Assembly: GCF_938045465.1 (NCBI RefSeq)
Contig: NZ_CALIBF010000174.1
Span: 1 to 22,862 of the forward strand
Length of the DNA: 22,862 nt
From: an uncultured Campylobacter sp.
GTDB lineage: Bacteria > Campylobacterota > Campylobacteria > Campylobacterales > Campylobacteraceae
Direction: 5' to 3'
Part shown: positions 14,508-21,638 of the stretch, one piece after another
How positions within the stretch are numbered: the stretch's first letter is position 1
Layout: every line of letters starts with the position of its first letter
Position numbers and translations under genes: made by a program
Notes under the pieces: generated by a model
Told to the model about the DNA's origin: nothing
The model's database searches: none
What the model saw: only the letters and a program-made list of their open reading frames with translations

Positions 14508-15688
14508 CTCTCAATCCTCATGCGATAAGCCAAAAAACTCAAAATCGTAGCCAGGCTTAGCGCTTCTTTCGACAGATACGCTCCGTGATCGAACTGACAA
14601 TCTATCAAAAGATAGATTAGAAGCGCAAGAACCCCAAACTGCCTGCTTTGAATGCACTCCTTAAAAACGCTAAATAGGATCGCGCCGTAAAAGATGAGAC
14701 CGAGCACGCCGCTATAAAGTAAAATTTCTAAAAATAGATTGTGCGGCGCGTTATATTCAGGATGCTCTAGGACCGGGGAGCCCGGCAAATTTATATATGA
14801 GCCCAGCCCATAGCCTAAGATAGGCTTTTGCTGCGCCATTTCTAAAATATAGCTCCAAATCACGGTCCTACCTGAAGAATCGCCGCTAAATAGCGCGGCT
14901 AGCCTTTGCTCAAACGACGGCGAAAGCGCAAGCAAAATAGCAAAAATCGCGATGAAGCCTACCGTGAAAAGCAGGTATTTTTTGTTTAGGCTCTTTAAAT
15001 TTAGCGCGCTATAAAACGCAAGCGCACAAAACGCACCGACCCACGCCGCTCTGGAAAATGAAAAGATCATAAAAAACGCAAATAAAAATAGAGCCGCAAA
15101 TTTAAGCGCCAAAGGCCGCCGTATCGCCACCGCGCTAAGGCAGAGCCCAAAGCCCATAAAAAGCCCTAAGATATTGCGGTTCGAAAGCGATCCGCTAAGA
15201 CCTCCGCGAACAGAATCGCTTGAAAAGACGATTGCGTCGGGGCTGTTTACAAGCTGATAGATCACGCTCGCCGATAAAATTCCAAGCCCCACGAACAAAA
15301 AGGCGAAAACGGCGTTTTGATCAAAGAATTTAAGCTTGTAAAAATAGCAAAGCGCCAAAAATATCGCGCCATATCGAAGGACGAAAAATAGGGTGCTCTG
15401 CCATGCTTTTTTTGAGATAACAGCCTCATTTAGGATGTTTGAGATCGCTAGCGTCGCCACTAAACAAACGAAGCAGATCGCGATAAATCGCGTTTTTTTC
15501 AAAATTTCGCTTAGGATTGCGTAGTTTTTAAAATATATCAGATGGACTAAAAATAGTAAATTTAGCGCCGCAAAGGAGATCTGATAGACCGCGTTTTTAA
15601 AAAACAGCGACGCGCACCAAAGAAGCAGCAGCGTTAAAAATGTGATCCTCCAGCCGCTAGGCGCGTTTTCGTAAAAAAATTTTTTCAT
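14504..15688 (-). CDS. O-antigen ligase/polymerase-like membrane protein (WaaL/Wzy_C)
   Basis: A 394-residue, very hydrophobic protein with about ten to twelve membrane segments, the layout of WaaL-type ligases that join an undecaprenyl-linked glycan to lipid A-core in the periplasm. The Wzy_C signature is visible: SFSRAAWVG (210-218, with the conserved Arg213), GRTVIW (273-278), LGYGLGSY (291-298), and a large periplasmic loop holding NAPHNLFLE with His316. It could be the LOS ligase or a polymerase; sequence alone does not decide. The start ATG overlaps the preceding stop (ATGA), and the stop overlaps the deacetylase start in the same way. Confidence 0.85.
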   Translation of the reverse strand: MKKFFYENAPSGWRITFLTLLLLWCASLFFKNAVYQISFAALNLLFLVHLIYFKNYAILSEILKKTRFIAICFVCLVATLAISNILNEAVISKKAWQSTLFFVLRYGAIFLALCYFYKLKFFDQNAVFAFLFVGLGILSASVIYQLVNSPDAIVFSSDSVRGGLSGSLSNRNILGLFMGFGLCLSAVAIRRPLALKFAALFLFAFFMIFSFSRAAWVGAFCALAFYSALNLKSLNKKYLLFTVGFIAIFAILLALSPSFEQRLAALFSGDSSGRTVIWSYILEMAQQKPILGYGLGSYINLPGSPVLEHPEYNAPHNLFLEILLYSGVLGLIFYGAILFSVFKECIQSRQFGVLALLIYLLIDCQFDHGAYLSKEALSLATILSFLAYRMRIER

Positions 15689-16761
15689 ATTAAACTCTCA
15701 TAAACCTTTATCGTTTTTTCTACCATCTGCTTTAGGCTGAAGTTTTGCGAAACGTAGCCGTAGCCGTCAAATTTCAGCTCGCGCGAGGGGGCAAACAGCT
15801 CCGCCAGCGCCTGCGCATCGCCAACGTCAAAAAAATAGCCGTTTTCGCCCTCTCTTACGATATCCAGCGCGCCGCCGTGACGGGTCGCGATCACCGGGCA
15901 GTTCAGCGCGATCGCCTCAGCCATCGAACGCCCGAAGCTCTCGGGCTTGCTTGAAGCGCTTACCGTGACCGACGAGAGCGAGTAAATCTCGGCTACCTTG
16001 CTCTGCGAGCCCGTAAAAATTACGCGCTCGCCCAGGCCAAGCCCCTCTACGAGCGATTTTAGCTCGGAAAAATACTCGTCGCGATCCGCTCTCACGCCGC
16101 CTACGATCAAAATTTTAAGATTTTGTTCGCTTGCCAAAGCCGCGGCGCGGATCAGGGTTTTGTAATCCTTAATCTGCGTAATGCGCCCAACGCCCGAGAC
16201 GATGAAATCATCCTGCGCGAGGTTAAAATTCTGCCGAAATTCCGCGATGAAGCGCTCGTCTAAATTTTTGGGATTAAATTTTTCTAGATCGATGCCGCGC
16301 GGAATGATCGTGATCTTGGCCGCATCTACGCCGTAGCTTCGTACCACGTGATCGCGCGCATAGCCGCTAGGACAGATGATCGCGTCCGCATCCGTCATGA
16401 TTTTGCTGTAGAAATTTACGGAATTTATCCCGTGCACGGTGCTTACGATCTTTGCACGCGGGCGAGCAAATTTAACCAGCCACGCTGGCACGCGGGAGCG
16501 AACATGCACGATGTCTGGAGAAATTTCGTTTAAAATTTTACGCAGCTTTAAAACGCGCGCCGCAACGCTTAGGATATTTTTGGAACAAACGTCGAGCCGC
16601 ACATGCACGCCGCCCTCATTTTCTATCTTTGGCACCAATTTGCCGCCGTTACTGATAACGAAATTTTCGATGCCGCGCCGCGCAAACTCTCTATTTAGCT
16701 CGACTACGCCGCGCTCGACGCCGCCTTCGTTCAGCTCGGGCAGGATTTGCACAACCCTCAT
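15685..16761 (-). CDS. GT4-family (WaaG-like) LOS glycosyltransferase
   Basis: A 358-residue GT-B glycosyltransferase of standard length. The N-terminal domain begins VVQILPELNEGGVERGVVEL, with the donor-site glycine pair at 13-14, and includes PDIVHVRSRVPAW and STVHGIN. The C-terminal domain has IIPRGID (152-158), GVGRITQIKDYKTLI (190-204) and the E-x7-E motif, Glu274 to Glu282, in ESFGRSMAE. It probably acts at the cytoplasmic face adding a core sugar; the specificity is unknown. The ATG has GGGAG upstream and overlaps the ELM1-gene stop (ATGA); the stop overlaps the ligase gene likewise. Unlike the other GT4 gene it carries no repeat insertion. Confidence 0.92.
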   Translation of the reverse strand: MRVVQILPELNEGGVERGVVELNREFARRGIENFVISNGGKLVPKIENEGGVHVRLDVCSKNILSVAARVLKLRKILNEISPDIVHVRSRVPAWLVKFARPRAKIVSTVHGINSVNFYSKIMTDADAIICPSGYARDHVVRSYGVDAAKITIIPRGIDLEKFNPKNLDERFIAEFRQNFNLAQDDFIVSGVGRITQIKDYKTLIRAAALASEQNLKILIVGGVRADRDEYFSELKSLVEGLGLGERVIFTGSQSKVAEIYSLSSVTVSASSKPESFGRSMAEAIALNCPVIATRHGGALDIVREGENGYFFDVGDAQALAELFAPSRELKFDGYGYVSQNFSLKQMVEKTIKVYESLI

Positions 16762-18185
16762 ATTTTTATCTCCCTCACAAACGCCCCAAGATCGTACTTT
16801 GCAGTCTTTTTTAGCGCTTCATCGTAGCGCCTAGCATGTCCAGTAGAAACGAGAGCGCTTATAAAATCGTCAAATTTATTATGAGCGTCTTTGCGTTTTA
16901 AACTCAAAATGGCTACGTTCGCGCGCCCGTTAGATACGGCTTCGCTTATCATCGAGACGCTGTCCTCACCGATAAAGACCCACTCGCACTGCGCCAAAAA
17001 ATCGCCGATCGGATTTACTGGCTCGCGGCTGTAAATCACGCTGTAATCCCAGCTAAGCTTGGCTAGCGCGCTCTCGGTAGCCCGCGGCGTGCGCGGAGAG
17101 GTCGTTAGCGCAAACTCGCAGTCCGCAAACTGCGCCCTTACGCCCTCTATCTGCTTTAAAATTTCATCCCCCATCTCAAAGCAGGAATTCGGTCCGCCGA
17201 TGATAAATCCTACCGCCTTGCGCTGCGGCTTATACAGCCCCTGCGGACGCGAAAAGCTAAGCGAGACGGGCGAAATTTTAAGGTTCGCACTCGGCTTTGG
17301 GCGATCATGCGCGCCTGCGATGATGACGCTAAAATCCTTGCGGTAGCCTTTCGGATACATCAGTGCGACGCTCGGCCTAGCGTATCTGCGCGCGTAAAAT
17401 TTCAGCGCGTAATAGCTCGTAGAGCCCGCGCCTACGAACAGATCGAAATCTGCGAAATTTAAATTGCGATCCGCCGCGGCATCTAAATTTGCGCTATCTG
17501 ATACGGCATCTGAATTGGTGCCATTCGGCGCAGCATCTAAATTTATGCTATCTGATGCAGCGGGGCTGTTTAAAGAGGTATTATTTAAATTTGATCCGTT
17601 TTTACGGTCCGCCGCCGTGCCGCTCCCGCCAAGATCGCACTTAAAAATTTTAAAATAAAATCCTAAAAAATCAAGCGCGTAAGAGCAAAGTTTAAGAAAC
17701 TTGTTTGCGTAAGCGATCTTGCAAATGCAAAAATCAAGCCCTTTTAGCTCGCAAAATGCGATACTTTGGTTCTCATGCCCCTTGCGGCCGTCACTTAAGA
17801 TGAGCGCTTTGCGATGCGGATTTTTTGGGGCGGACGGATTTGCAGCGGAGCTTTCGCTATTAAAATTTAGCGGTCCGCCGCCTAGGCGACATACGTAATC
17901 TGAGGCGTCGGATCTTAAATTTTTATCGCTAAAGCTTTCACGGCGCAAAATGTAAGAGGGGCTGCCGCAAAACGATATAAAATTTTTGAAATCCGAATTT
18001 TTATAATCTCGCGCGACGACGGCGATCGCCATAGAGCTCTCAGGATTTAAAATTTTACCCGCTCGCGTGGCATCGCCTAAATTTACGACGCTTTGCTCTT
18101 TTGCAAAAAGGCGCGAGCCCTGCGGCGCGGATAAATTTCTTATGACACCCCGTTTGCTCTCGCCTCTTGAAATTTGCCGCGCCAT
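16758..18185 (-). CDS. ELM1-family protein with long N-terminal extension
   Basis: A 475-residue member of the ELM1 (mitochondrial fission ELM1-like) family, GT-B-like proteins often found beside htrB in Campylobacter LOS loci. The conserved core starts only at about residue 126: ALILSDGRKGHENQS (127-141), VGAGSTSYYALKF, TTSPRTPRATE (361-371) and FIGEDSVSMISEA (404-416). The first 125 residues match nothing I recognise. A second Asn/Ser/Ala-rich insertion (about 186-242) is made of nine-residue repeats. I prefer the ATG at 18185, where TGATG overlaps the htrB stop; ATG at 18200 and at 18032 (GAGAG upstream) are in-frame alternatives. Role in LOS synthesis is inferred from context. Confidence 0.75.
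   Translation of the reverse strand: MARQISRGESKRGVIRNLSAPQGSRLFAKEQSVVNLGDATRAGKILNPESSMAIAVVARDYKNSDFKNFISFCGSPSYILRRESFSDKNLRSDASDYVCRLGGGPLNFNSESSAANPSAPKNPHRKALILSDGRKGHENQSIAFCELKGLDFCICKIAYANKFLKLCSYALDFLGFYFKIFKCDLGGSGTAADRKNGSNLNNTSLNSPAASDSINLDAAPNGTNSDAVSDSANLDAAADRNLNFADFDLFVGAGSTSYYALKFYARRYARPSVALMYPKGYRKDFSVIIAGAHDRPKPSANLKISPVSLSFSRPQGLYKPQRKAVGFIIGGPNSCFEMGDEILKQIEGVRAQFADCEFALTTSPRTPRATESALAKLSWDYSVIYSREPVNPIGDFLAQCEWVFIGEDSVSMISEAVSNGRANVAILSLKRKDAHNKFDDFISALVSTGHARRYDEALKKTAKYDLGAFVREIKI
17479..17559 (-). repeat. 27-bp tandem repeat, three units, inside the ELM1 gene
   Basis: Units start at 17479, 17506 and 17533, each beginning GCATCT on the plus strand. Units 1 and 3 are nearly identical; unit 2 is diverged. 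The frame is kept, giving nine-residue repeats of the form Ser-Asp-Ser-x-Asn-Leu-Asp-Ala. Confidence 0.8.
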
Positions 18186-19066
18186 CAGTCCATTTTCCAT
18201 CGTTTATGTATCCAAAACCACTGCTGCGGCGCGGTTCGCACAACCTCTTCGAAAATGTCGTTGCACTTTTGCGTGATAAACAGCTCGGCTTTGTCCTTAT
18301 TTAGCCCCTCAGGTAGCGGCGGGAAATCCTTGATCACGATCTCATAGCGATTATCCGCGTCGCGTCGCGCAAAGATCGGGATCAGCACGGGATGAAATTT
18401 CAAATAAAGCGATGCGATAGTCTTCGTGGTGTAGCACTGCCGTCCAAAAAAGGTCGTAATCAGGCTGTTTTTAGGGCCCGGCTTTTGATCGGGCAGGATG
18501 CCTACGTTGCGCCCCTGCTTTAGCGCCTGCACGAGCCTGCGCATCGCATCATCCTTGTAGATAAGATCGTTGCCGTAGCGCTCGCGAAACGGCGCCACTA
18601 GCCGCTCTTCGATCAACTCATTATCGCTGCGACGCCCGACTACCGAGACAGGAAAGCCGTTGGCGCCGAAAAAATTAGCTAGAATTTCCCAATTTCCAAA
18701 ATGCGCCGTAAAAAATAAAATCCCGTGCGGATTATCACCTTTTAGCTTTCGGACGCGCTCTAGCGCCTGCTCGCCGTTTGAAATCAGATCATCAAATTTT
18801 AGTCTTCCGTTGTAAAATAAAAGCGTGTCGGTAAGCGTCCTAGCGATACTGCGAAAATTCTCGATCGCAAGAGCGTGAAGCTCACTTTCGCTTTTTTGCG
18901 GATAGGCGGCGCGAAGGTTATCCTGCGCGACTTTAACGCGCCTACTAAGCTTCCACGATGCAAAAAGTGCGAGCTTATCGAAAAATGCGAATATGAAGCT
19001 TTTCGGCGCGAATTTTGCAAATTTTATCAGACCCAGCGCCAAAAAATATTGGATTTTTTCCTTCAT
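18185..19066 (-). CDS. htrB: Lipid A late acyltransferase (LpxL/HtrB family)
   Basis: A 293-residue inner-membrane acyltransferase that adds a secondary acyl chain from acyl-ACP to the lipid A precursor. It has the family layout: a hydrophobic N-terminal anchor (about 7-38), the catalytic H-x4-E motif in AHFGNWE (His112, Glu117), the GRRSDN segment (134-139), LPDQKPG (181-187) and the C-terminal QQWFWIHKRWK. The ATG at 19066 has ACGAGG upstream and a candidate promoter within the 59-nt gap to mnmE, so it is probably the first gene of the LOS operon. Its stop overlaps the preferred ELM1 start (TGATG). waaC, often beside it in relatives, is not in this window. Confidence 0.95.
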   Translation of the reverse strand: MKEKIQYFLALGLIKFAKFAPKSFIFAFFDKLALFASWKLSRRVKVAQDNLRAAYPQKSESELHALAIENFRSIARTLTDTLLFYNGRLKFDDLISNGEQALERVRKLKGDNPHGILFFTAHFGNWEILANFFGANGFPVSVVGRRSDNELIEERLVAPFRERYGNDLIYKDDAMRRLVQALKQGRNVGILPDQKPGPKNSLITTFFGRQCYTTKTIASLYLKFHPVLIPIFARRDADNRYEIVIKDFPPLPEGLNKDKAELFITQKCNDIFEEVVRTAPQQWFWIHKRWKMD

Positions 19067-19084
19067 AAAGACCTCGTTTTAAAT

Positions 19085-19125
19085 GCGAGATTATATTGAA
19101 TTTTGGCTAATTAGTAGCTAAAACG
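19085..19125 (-). promoter_or_regulatory. Candidate promoter of the LOS operon
   Basis: The minus strand carries a perfect TATAAT (19095-19090) 23 nt before the htrB ATG, in the only gap of more than three bases between yidC and the GT2 gene. The hexamer about 17 bp upstream is GCTACT, so no -35 is seen, as is usual for Campylobacter sigma-70 promoters. The leader would be short. Confidence 0.45.
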
Positions 19126-20880
19126 CTATTTACCGAGGCAAAAATTGCTAAACATTTCGTCTAGAATTTCGTCTCGCTCAAATGGACGCGAAATACGTGC
19201 AATCGCCTCAATCGCGCGATTTATCTCAAATGCAAAAAGCTCAAGCTCGCCGCAAGACAGGCGCTCGCTCGCGTTTTTAAGAGCCGCAAGCGCGCTCTCG
19301 CAAGATAGAATTTGCCGCTCGTTGCTTAGCATAAGGCCATCGAAATTTTGAGAATTTAAGTAGCTCTCAAGCGCGGTTAAAATTTTATCTACGCCCTCAT
19401 TTGCAGAAATTTCAAGTGGCGCAAAAATGGAATTTGCTTGGGTATTTTGCCTAACGGAATTTGAATTTATTGCAGAGCTATTAGGCGCGATGGAATTTGC
19501 AGAATTTTGTTTGGAATTATCTTTCGTAAAATTCTCCGCAGCACAGCTTGCAGTAGCGCGCTCGGTATTTGGCGACGCTAGTTCCACTTTTGCGGCGGAA
19601 TTCTGCCCCACCAGATTTATGGAATTCGCAAGAGCTATTTGGCTTGTAAGCACGGAATCTGTGGAAGTAGAATTTTGCGCGCTTAAGTCACGCTTTAAAT
19701 TTTTAGCTTTTAAATTCTGCGCGCAGGAATTTAAAGAAGCGTCGCAGGTCCGACTTTGCTTTAAATTTTCGGCTGTGAAATTCTCTGATATGGGATTTTC
19801 GGCTGCGAAATTTTTTGCAGAAAAAGTCTCTAAATCCTCGTCAAGATCCTCTGCGCTAGGATGAAATTTACGCGGCAAGTCGCATTTATTTAAAACGTAG
19901 ATGATTTTTTTGTCTTTTTGTTCGCGCAATATTTTTAGGATCTGCGCGTCCTCGGCGTCCCATTCGCGACTTGCGTCAAACACTGCCAAAATCACGTCTG
20001 CCTCGCTTGCAGCGCGAAGCGAATATGAAATGCCGATACTCTCGAGCTTTGAGCCGCTGTGTCTGATACCTGCAGTATCGACTATACGGATTAGATGAGT
20101 GCCTATCTGCAGGCTTTCTTCGATGAGATCGCGCGTAGTGCCCGCTTCGTCGCTCACGATAGCGCGACTAAAGCTCAGCATAGAGTTTAAAATGCTTGAT
20201 TTACCGACATTAGGCTTACCCACAATCGCTACTTTAAAGCCCTCGATTAGCCCTCTTCGGTTGCGGCTGATGCGAGTGATTTTTTCTAGCGAAGCGATAT
20301 TTTGACTAAGCATTTCTTGCGAGTTTTGCAGCACATCTGCGGGCAGATCATCCTCCGCGTAATCGATGCAAACCTCGACGAAGGCCAACGTCTTAACCAG
20401 AGCTGCGCGCAGATTTGCGACGAAGTCTGCCAACTCGCCCCGCAGGCTGCGCGCTAAAGCTTTAGCCGCACTTTGCGAGCGCGAATTAATCAGATCGCTT
20501 ATGGCTTCGGCTTTACTAAGATCCATTTTACCGTTTAAAAACGCTCGCTTACTAAACTCGCCCGGATTTGCTATGCGCGCACCCAGAGCCAGCACGGCAT
20601 CTAACGCCAAGGACGAAGCCGTAAAGCCGCCGTGGGTCTGCACTTCTACGACATCCTCACCGGTAAAGCTATGCGGAGCTTTAAAATATATCAAAATCGC
20701 CTCGCCGAACGCTTCGCCACTCTCGTCAAAAAGATTCACAAGCGTGGCATAGCGAGGTCGCAAACAGCTGCGATGTGAAAGGCTTAGAGCGATAGATAGC
20801 GCTTCCTCGCCTGAAATTCTAACTATGCAAATTCCGCCGATGCCGTGAGCCGTAGCGATAGCGGCGATAGTCTCGCTCAC
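19126..20880 (-). CDS. mnmE: tRNA modification GTPase MnmE with large G-domain insertion
   Basis: MnmE, with MnmG, modifies the wobble uridine (cmnm5U) of certain tRNAs. The N-terminal folate-binding domain (about 1-120) shows TAHGIGGICIVRISG and THGGF. The embedded Ras-like domain has G1 GKPNVGKSS (221-229), G2/K-loop DEAGTT (244-249), G3 DTAG (268-271), G4 NKCD (331-334) and G5 SANEG (492-496). The C-terminus ends FCLGK, the conserved CxGK. Total length is 584 against about 440-460 usual; the excess is an Asn/Ser/Ala-rich insertion at about 340-488, between G4 and G5. All catalytic motifs remain. The start is GTG, two bases after the jag stop. Confidence 0.96.
   Translation of the reverse strand: MSETIAAIATAHGIGGICIVRISGEEALSIALSLSHRSCLRPRYATLVNLFDESGEAFGEAILIYFKAPHSFTGEDVVEVQTHGGFTASSLALDAVLALGARIANPGEFSKRAFLNGKMDLSKAEAISDLINSRSQSAAKALARSLRGELADFVANLRAALVKTLAFVEVCIDYAEDDLPADVLQNSQEMLSQNIASLEKITRISRNRRGLIEGFKVAIVGKPNVGKSSILNSMLSFSRAIVSDEAGTTRDLIEESLQIGTHLIRIVDTAGIRHSGSKLESIGISYSLRAASEADVILAVFDASREWDAEDAQILKILREQKDKKIIYVLNKCDLPRKFHPSAEDLDEDLETFSAKNFAAENPISENFTAENLKQSRTCDASLNSCAQNLKAKNLKRDLSAQNSTSTDSVLTSQIALANSINLVGQNSAAKVELASPNTERATASCAAENFTKDNSKQNSANSIAPNSSAINSNSVRQNTQANSIFAPLEISANEGVDKILTALESYLNSQNFDGLMLSNERQILSCESALAALKNASERLSCGELELFAFEINRAIEAIARISRPFERDEILDEMFSNFCLGK
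19417..19863 (-). repeat. Low-complexity insertion within mnmE
   Basis: This stretch encodes about 149 residues rich in Asn, Ser, Ala and Lys. Internal similarity is visible, for example ENFTAENLKQS (366-376) against ENFTKDNSKQN (449-459), and the plus strand repeats GAATTT and AAATTTT words throughout. It looks like a decayed, frame-preserving tandem expansion. Confidence 0.7.
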
Positions 20881-20882
20881 GA

Positions 20883-21638
20883 TTAGTTTTTTTCGTCTAC
20901 GATGACGATTTTGCCGCTACGCGTGGATTTGATACCCACGAAACGATCTGGATACGCCTGCTTTAGCTTGTCGGCTACGATTTTGATAAATGCGCCATCA
21001 AAAGCCTTCGTGACGATACGCTCATTTCCGGAGCGTTCCACGAGCGCATTTACATAAGAATCAATAAATCGTTCTTGATTTTGTAAAAATTCCGCGATTT
21101 CAAAAACCACAGCAAGATCATATCTGATGCTGATCCAGTTGTAAATCATATACGAAAGTGCCTTGTAGCGGTGCCCCTCTTTGCCTATCAAAAGCGCGCT
21201 ATCCTCGCCTTGCAGCTTGATATAGACGGTATTTTCGTCGATTTTGCTAACATCGCTAACTTCGATATTAAACTCGCTTGATCTGAAAAGTGCAGATAGC
21301 TTCTCTTTGATATCGGATAAAATTTCATCCGTCACAACGCCCTTTTGCTTTTCTTTGCGATGTTTAGAATGCGTGGTGCGCGGGCTTTGCGGCTCTGATT
21401 TATCGCCCTGCTTTTTCTCTGCTTTACCGACTTTGCTTTGCGGAGTGCTAAATTCCGGATTTTCGCTAAATTTCTCCCCTTCCAAAACCGCTTCTATTAC
21501 GGCATTTTTTTTAAAAAAGCCCAAAAATCCGCCGCTTGGATGCTGCAGCACACGCACGTTAAGCTGCGTCACCGAGCATCCAAGCGCATTAGCGGCTCTA
21601 TTATAGGCATCTTTTAAATTTTCAGCTTCGATTATCAT
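20883..21638 (-). CDS. jag: Jag/KhpB RNA-binding protein (SpoIIIJ-associated)
   Basis: A 251-residue protein in the classical position after yidC. The Jag-N domain (about 1-55) has the hallmark GGFLGFFKKNAVIEAVLE (36-53). A charged Lys/Ser/Pro-rich linker (about 60-100) follows. The KH domain (about 100-180) contains LLIGKEGHRYKALSYMIY with the G-x-x-G loop. The C-terminal part (about 185-251) occupies the R3H position but lacks the Arg-x3-His signature. It probably binds RNA in the cytosol; in Gram-positives KhpB works with KhpA. The ATG at 21638 overlaps the yidC stop (ATGA) and mnmE starts two bases after its stop, so the three genes are coupled. Confidence 0.92.
   Translation of the reverse strand: MIIEAENLKDAYNRAANALGCSVTQLNVRVLQHPSGGFLGFFKKNAVIEAVLEGEKFSENPEFSTPQSKVGKAEKKQGDKSEPQSPRTTHSKHRKEKQKGVVTDEILSDIKEKLSALFRSSEFNIEVSDVSKIDENTVYIKLQGEDSALLIGKEGHRYKALSYMIYNWISIRYDLAVVFEIAEFLQNQERFIDSYVNALVERSGNERIVTKAFDGAFIKIVADKLKQAYPDRFVGIKSTRSGKIVIVDEKN

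Noticed and set aside
19427..19864. A 145-codon open frame on the plus strand opposite the MnmE insertion
   Set aside because: It is Phe/Ala/Glu-rich because it reads the complement of Asn/Ser/Ala/Lys codons, has no ribosome binding site and no recognisable domain, and lies wholly inside mnmE.
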